This document shows positions 42,631 to 45,427 of a DNA stretch of 45,427 nt, piece by piece (the stretch's first letter is position 1; the number at the start of each line of letters is the position of its first letter). Source of the stretch: Chitinophagaceae bacterium (GTDB lineage: Bacteria; Bacteroidota; Bacteroidia; Chitinophagales; Chitinophagaceae); the NCBI GenBank assembly GCA_947442625.1, contig CANEWJ010000004.1, forward strand, positions 1 to 45,427, in the 5' to 3' direction. Both the position numbers and the translations under genes were made by a program. The notes below the pieces were generated by a model, which saw only the letters and a program-made list of their open reading frames with translations, did not search any database and had not been told where the DNA came from.

Positions 42631-43542
42631 ATGAAAAAGATTATTGTCTTATTTACATCATTTTTTGTAACACTTTCCTCATGCACAATTATACGTCAAG
42701 GTGAGGTAGGTGTGAAAAGACGTTTAGGAAAGATTGATCCAGAGTATATTCAACAGGGGCCCAACGGATATAATTTTTTGACGACTACAATTATAAAAGT
42801 CCCAACCAGAACAGTTAACATTGAAGTAAAACCAGATCTGCCATCAAAAGAAGGACTAACCATCAGATCTGAAATTTCAATCTTATACAGGATGAAGCCA
42901 GAAGCAGCTCCAAAAATCGTACAAAATATCGGCCTCAATTATGAAAGTGAAGTAATCTTACCCGTATTCAGATCAGCAGCGGCAGATGTAACTGCAAAAT
43001 TTCTTGCAAAGGATATGCACAGTGGAGAAAGAACACAAATAGAACAGGCTATACGCAAGGAAATGACAGAAATTCTTGAGCCCTCAGGATTTGTAATTGA
43101 TAATGTACTTATGAAAAGTATAAAGCTGCCTGATGGACTAGCAAAAACAATCGAAGAAAAACTACAAGCAGAACAAGAAGCACAAAGAATGGAGTTTGTA
43201 AAAGAAAGAGAGAAAAGAGATGCAGAAAGAAGAATAATTGAAGCGGAAGGGAAAAAAGAAATAGCTCGTATTCAAGCAGAAGGAGAAAGGAATGCTTCAA
43301 TTATTCAAGCGGAAGGAAGAAAATCAATACTGGAAATTGAAGCCCAGGGTAAAGCAAATGCGATGAAAATTGAAGCTACGGCGATAAAGATGGCAAATGA
43401 CACCATAAACAAAACGCTTACCCCTTCAATTTTAAAATTAAGACAAATTGAAGCTTTTCGTTCCCTATCAAACAGCAATAACTCAAAACTAATCATGACT
43501 GATGGAAAAACACCATTCCTATCACTACCAGATAAATTTTAG
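42631..43542 (+). CDS. Prohibitin-like SPFH lipoprotein
   Basis: 303 aa from the ATG at 42631 (MKKIIVLFTSFFVTLSSC, a lipoprotein signal with lipobox LSSC); the track start at 42592 adds 13 residues that spoil the signal. The SPFH domain 'RQGEVGVKRRLGKIDPEYIQQGPNGYNFL...TRTVNIEVKPDLPSKEGLTIRSEISILYRM' matches prohibitin-type proteins. It is followed by a long Glu/Lys/Ala helix (EEKLQAEQEAQRMEFVKEREKRDAERRIIEAEGKKEIARIQAEGE) for ring assembly. It differs clearly from the SPFH protein at 33558: lipid-anchored rather than transmembrane. It is AT-rich and flanked on both sides by repeat elements. The role is unknown; membrane scaffolding is inferred. Confidence 0.88.
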   Translation: MKKIIVLFTSFFVTLSSCTIIRQGEVGVKRRLGKIDPEYIQQGPNGYNFLTTTIIKVPTRTVNIEVKPDLPSKEGLTIRSEISILYRMKPEAAPKIVQNIGLNYESEVILPVFRSAAADVTAKFLAKDMHSGERTQIEQAIRKEMTEILEPSGFVIDNVLMKSIKLPDGLAKTIEEKLQAEQEAQRMEFVKEREKRDAERRIIEAEGKKEIARIQAEGERNASIIQAEGRKSILEIEAQGKANAMKIEATAIKMANDTINKTLTPSILKLRQIEAFRSLSNSNNSKLIMTDGKTPFLSLPDKF

Positions 43543-43550
43543 TAAAGGAC

Positions 43551-43661
43551 ATGATTGAGAACCTTCCTGTTTGTGAAAGAGATATATCAATTGGGGAGAT
43601 AGAAATAAATGCATTTGCCCGGCTTGCTGATAAGTTCAAGCCAAAAATTTCTATTTCCTGA
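43551..43661 (+). CDS. Possible 36-aa small ORF
   Basis: ATG at 43551 to TGA at 43661 encodes MIENLPVCERDISIGEIEIN and 16 further residues. It starts 8 bp after the stop of the prohibitin-like gene. No family is recognised and no ribosome-binding site stands out. It may be a small downstream cistron, a decayed gene remnant or chance; the rest of 43543-43851 holds element C. Confidence 0.25.
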   Translation: MIENLPVCERDISIGEIEINAFARLADKFKPKISIS

Positions 43662-43711
43662 TACACAAAACTAAAAGAAAGAGATCATTTAAATTTCAAA
43701 GATTGATGCAA

Positions 43712-43806
43712 ATCTACGCAGTAATAAGCGTCAAACTGTACAAGCCATTCGCCGAGTTGAATGGCTTGTACTTTGTCAATCAATGATATAGCGTAGATGT
43801 GTCTTT
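43712..43806 (+). repeat. Element C (hairpin form, best paired)
   Basis: Outer stem ATCTACGC (43712-43719) / GCGTAGAT (43791-43798) and inner stem GTACAAGCCATTC (43738-43750) / GAATGGCTTGTAC (43759-43771), with a GCCGAGTT loop; both stems are perfect. Right half CTTTGTCAATCAATGATATA matches element A's CTTTGTCCATCAGTGAGTTA. The two-stem design with an unpaired stretch between them is reminiscent of folded integron attC sites. Confidence 0.75.
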
Positions 43807-43851
43807 GAATTTATTAATTAACTTTAACGTTATAAGACATCAATCCAAAAA

Positions 43852-44163
43852 ATGAAAAAGATTATACTCCTATTTCTGATTATTGCACCATTTCTTGCTT
43901 TTACTCAAAATATTCCAATGACTTTTCATAATGGTTCATTCGTCTCAATTTATTTAAGTATTCCTGGCGTTATGAATCCTAATTTATCACCCAAATCTAA
44001 TAGTGGAGTAAGTCTAGATGCGGGTCAGGTAGTCTATTTCTTTCCAAAAGGTAAAAATGGTAAAAAGGAAATTTTATTTACAGTAACTCCCACTTGGAAA
44101 AAGGACACCATTTTACAAATAGATAAAATCGTCAAAACACGCAAGAAAGCTTTAGGGTATTAA
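43852..44163 (+). CDS. Small exported protein of unknown function
   Basis: 103-aa protein with a signal peptide (MKKIILLFLIIAPFLAFTQ) and a mature part of about 84 residues. It is beta-rich at first ('NIPMTFHNGSFVSIYLSIPGVMNPNLSP', 'GVSLDAGQVVYFFPKGKNGKKEILFTVT') and ends basic (KIVKTRKKALGY). I do not recognise a family. It is AT-rich, lies between elements C and D, and has the same orientation as its neighbours, so it would be the sole gene of its putative cassette. Confidence 0.65.
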   Translation: MKKIILLFLIIAPFLAFTQNIPMTFHNGSFVSIYLSIPGVMNPNLSPKSNSGVSLDAGQVVYFFPKGKNGKKEILFTVTPTWKKDTILQIDKIVKTRKKALGY

Positions 44164-44193
44164 TCAAATTGTCACCTCCTGCAAACTTGCATG

Positions 44194-44254
44194 AGGTACA
44201 ACCTTTTTATCTCCTAATAGTCACATACTCAATCATCGTATTTCAGTTGTACCT
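44194..44254 (+). repeat. Element D (short form with perfect terminal inverted repeat)
   Basis: AGGTACAAC (44194-44202) and GTTGTACCT (44246-44254) form a perfect 9-bp inverted repeat around 43 bp. Counting the 7-bp cores GTACAAC and GTTGTAC, the element spans 57 bp and has the AAC...GTT ends that integron attC sites require. The remaining core positions deviate from RYYYAAC/GTTRRRY by one base each. Internal pairing is weak. It precedes the GNAT gene by 17 bp. Confidence 0.65.
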
Positions 44255-44271
44255 TTTTTGTATTATTGTAT

Positions 44272-44856
44272 ATGATTATTAAATCGCTTGAGATAACAAG
44301 GGTATCAGGCCCAAGTGAGATAATTGGCATCAGGGATTTGCAATCATTGAATTTAAGGCAGAATATAACAGCTGAAGAGGCCATTGAACAGGGTTTTCTT
44401 ACTGCCGCCTACACAATAGACTATTTGCAGGAGATGAATTCAGCTTCTCCTTCGATCATTGCAAAGGATGGCGACAAAGTCGTTGGGTATGCGTTGGTTG
44501 CAACAAAAGGTAGCAGAAAGGGACATGACCTTATTGAAGGTCTTTTTGACGCCATTGATGAATGCGAATACAACGGGAAAACATTAAAAGATGTTAACTA
44601 TGTGGTTGTTGGTCAACTGTGTGTAGCAAAAGAATACCGTGGGCAGGGTCTCGTGCAAAAACTATACGGACATTTCAGGGATTGTCTTTCAAATGAGTTT
44701 ACTTACCTCGTTACAGATGTAGCACAAGCAAATGTTCGTTCTCTTAAAGCACATAAGAAAAGGGGGTTTAAAGTCATCAATGAATTGATGTATGGTGGTT
44801 TTGGATGGGATATTGTACTTTGGGATTGGAATGAAGATGATCAGCTTCTATCTTAA
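44272..44856 (+). CDS. GNAT-family N-acetyltransferase
   Basis: 194 aa from the ATG at 44272 (MIIKSLEITRVSGPSEIIGIRDLQSLNL). The acetyl-CoA-binding motif A is 'VVVGQLCVAKEYRGQGLVQKLYGHFRD' (Q/RxxGxG as YRGQGL), and motif B is 'DVAQANVRSLKAHKKRGFKVINEL'. The central 'PSIIAKDGDKVVGYALVATKGSR' strand is typical. The substrate is unknown. The gene is AT-richer than the core genes and follows element D. Acetyltransferases are frequent in mobile cassettes, which fits the array hypothesis but does not prove it. Confidence 0.88.
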   Translation: MIIKSLEITRVSGPSEIIGIRDLQSLNLRQNITAEEAIEQGFLTAAYTIDYLQEMNSASPSIIAKDGDKVVGYALVATKGSRKGHDLIEGLFDAIDECEYNGKTLKDVNYVVVGQLCVAKEYRGQGLVQKLYGHFRDCLSNEFTYLVTDVAQANVRSLKAHKKRGFKVINELMYGGFGWDIVLWDWNEDDQLLS

Positions 44857-45003
44857 GAATACGTTATTATTTTATTATTAAATAGGCAATTTTTACATTG
44901 TAAATGGCTTAGTAGAAGAAAAGAAGATCAAACTATAGCCAATCAGTAACTTATAAAAAAATAATCTAACTTTACTTGAAAATTGGAAGTAATTGATCAA
45001 AAT

Positions 45004-45427
45004 ATGTTAAATACTACGAAAGTATCTGTATTAATGACGGTTTTTAATACGGATTTTTCTTACACGAAAAGAGCTATTGACTCGGTCTTAAATCAGGATT
45101 TCCAAGATTTTGAGCTAATTATCATTGACGATGGCAGCAAGGGAAATGATAGGGAATTGTTAATGGATTATGTAGAAAAAAAAGAGGACAAAATTAGCTA
45201 TATCCGACACAACAATCGCGGTCAATCTGAATCAATCAATCGTGGCGTTTTATATAGTTTGGGTGAATATATTACAATAATTGATAGTGACGATGAATAC
45301 AAATACAATCATTTGAGCAGTTGCTTAATGGAAATAAATGACTTGGACTTGATTTGCTCAACCTCGGAAACAATCGTGGATAACGACAACGATTACTATG
45401 TACCCGATAAAAACGACTTAAGTAAAC
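45004..45427 (+). CDS. Family 2 glycosyltransferase (3' end missing)
   Basis: The frame is open from the ATG at 45004 to the window edge (141 codons) and is not in the ORF track because it lacks a stop. The N-terminus 'VSVLMTVFNTDFSYTKRAIDSVLNQDFQDFELIIIDDGSKG' is the GT-A fold of GT2 enzymes, with the nucleotide-sugar Asp pair in DDGS. 'YIRHNNRGQSESINRGV...GEYITIIDSDDEY' gives the DxD-type metal motif. It probably transfers a sugar in polysaccharide or O-antigen synthesis. It is AT-rich, in the same orientation as the upstream genes, with a non-coding gap of 147 bp after the GNAT gene in which I see no repeat element. Confidence 0.92.
   Translation, partial: MLNTTKVSVLMTVFNTDFSYTKRAIDSVLNQDFQDFELIIIDDGSKGNDRELLMDYVEKKEDKISYIRHNNRGQSESINRGVLYSLGEYITIIDSDDEYKYNHLSSCLMEINDLDLICSTSETIVDNDNDYYVPDKNDLSK

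Larger units (their letters stand above)
41474..44266 (+). other. Candidate cassette-like array: single genes separated by related palindromic elements
   Basis: Between yoeB and the GNAT gene, three same-strand genes are separated by elements that share a right end of the type AGTTGCATCTTT (41578, 42259, 43793 variant, 44245 variant). There are two element forms: a ~57-60-bp form (42210-42270 and 44194-44254, 76% identical without gaps) and a ~95-bp hairpin form (41481-41590, 42256-42361, 43712-43806). One-gene, one-element, same-strand layout with a toxin-antitoxin pair, hydrolase and acetyltransferase is typical of integron cassettes. No integrase or classical GTTRRRY core is seen, so this remains a hypothesis. 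Confidence 0.45.

Noticed and set aside
41481-44254. CRISPR array
   Set aside because: The repeats are too long, too divergent and separated by genes rather than by uniform spacers; no cas gene is present.

Overview
The window looks like a chromosomal segment of a Bacteroidota bacterium, probably a Chitinophagaceae-like member. The grounds are type IX secretion/gliding proteins (PorP/SprF, two giant PKD-type proteins with the CHU_C 'FTPNGDGxND' C-terminus), a DUF4834 protein, a BtuB-like TonB receptor, mostly absent Shine-Dalgarno sites, and several promoters that fit the Bacteroidota TTTG-N18-20-TAnnTTTG pattern. No taxonomic marker (rRNA) is present, so the family is an inference.

Layout. 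1-4.2 kb: rimP-nusA-infB translation/transcription operon on the minus strand (infB runs off the left edge), with a promoter and a perfect leader palindrome. 4.16-4.51 kb: a G-rich minisatellite-like tract facing a C-rich tract. 4.5-5.6 kb: small envelope proteins. 5.7-6.8 kb: a PAS sensor protein with a degenerate kinase domain. 6.9-16.2 kb: a minus-strand run DUF1080 protein, 1914-aa PKD-like/CHU_C adhesin, PorP/SprF, sulfatase. 16.3-20.5 kb: a divergent second giant PKD/CHU_C protein. 20.5-31.5 kb: housekeeping and envelope genes (rluF, esterases, nucleosidase, RlmL-like methyltransferase, acyl-ACP desaturase, fructose-bisphosphatase, serine hydrolase, dCMP deaminase). 32.4-35.6 kb: an AT-richer accessory patch (Fic protein with two operator-like repeats, SPFH protein, tRNA relic, nucleotidyltransferase pair) ending at a CAU tRNA. 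35.9-40.7 kb: outer-membrane protein, hflX, Rieske ferredoxin, TonB receptor, acetyltransferase.

From tRNA-Asn (40.79 kb) to the right edge the sequence is distinctly AT-rich and accessory. It starts with a yefM-yoeB toxin-antitoxin pair that has three TGTACA-type operator cores at 12-bp spacing. It continues with single genes, all on the plus strand (RBBP9-like hydrolase, prohibitin-like lipoprotein, small secreted protein, GNAT acetyltransferase, glycosyltransferase), separated through the GNAT gene by a family of related imperfect-palindrome elements. These elements share a right end of the type AGTTGCATCTTT, and some carry large stem-loops whose arms covary. This resembles a promoter-poor cassette array of the integron/CALIN kind, but no integrase is visible and the core sites do not match the classical GTTRRRY consensus. 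It is the most interesting feature of the window and is offered as a hypothesis.
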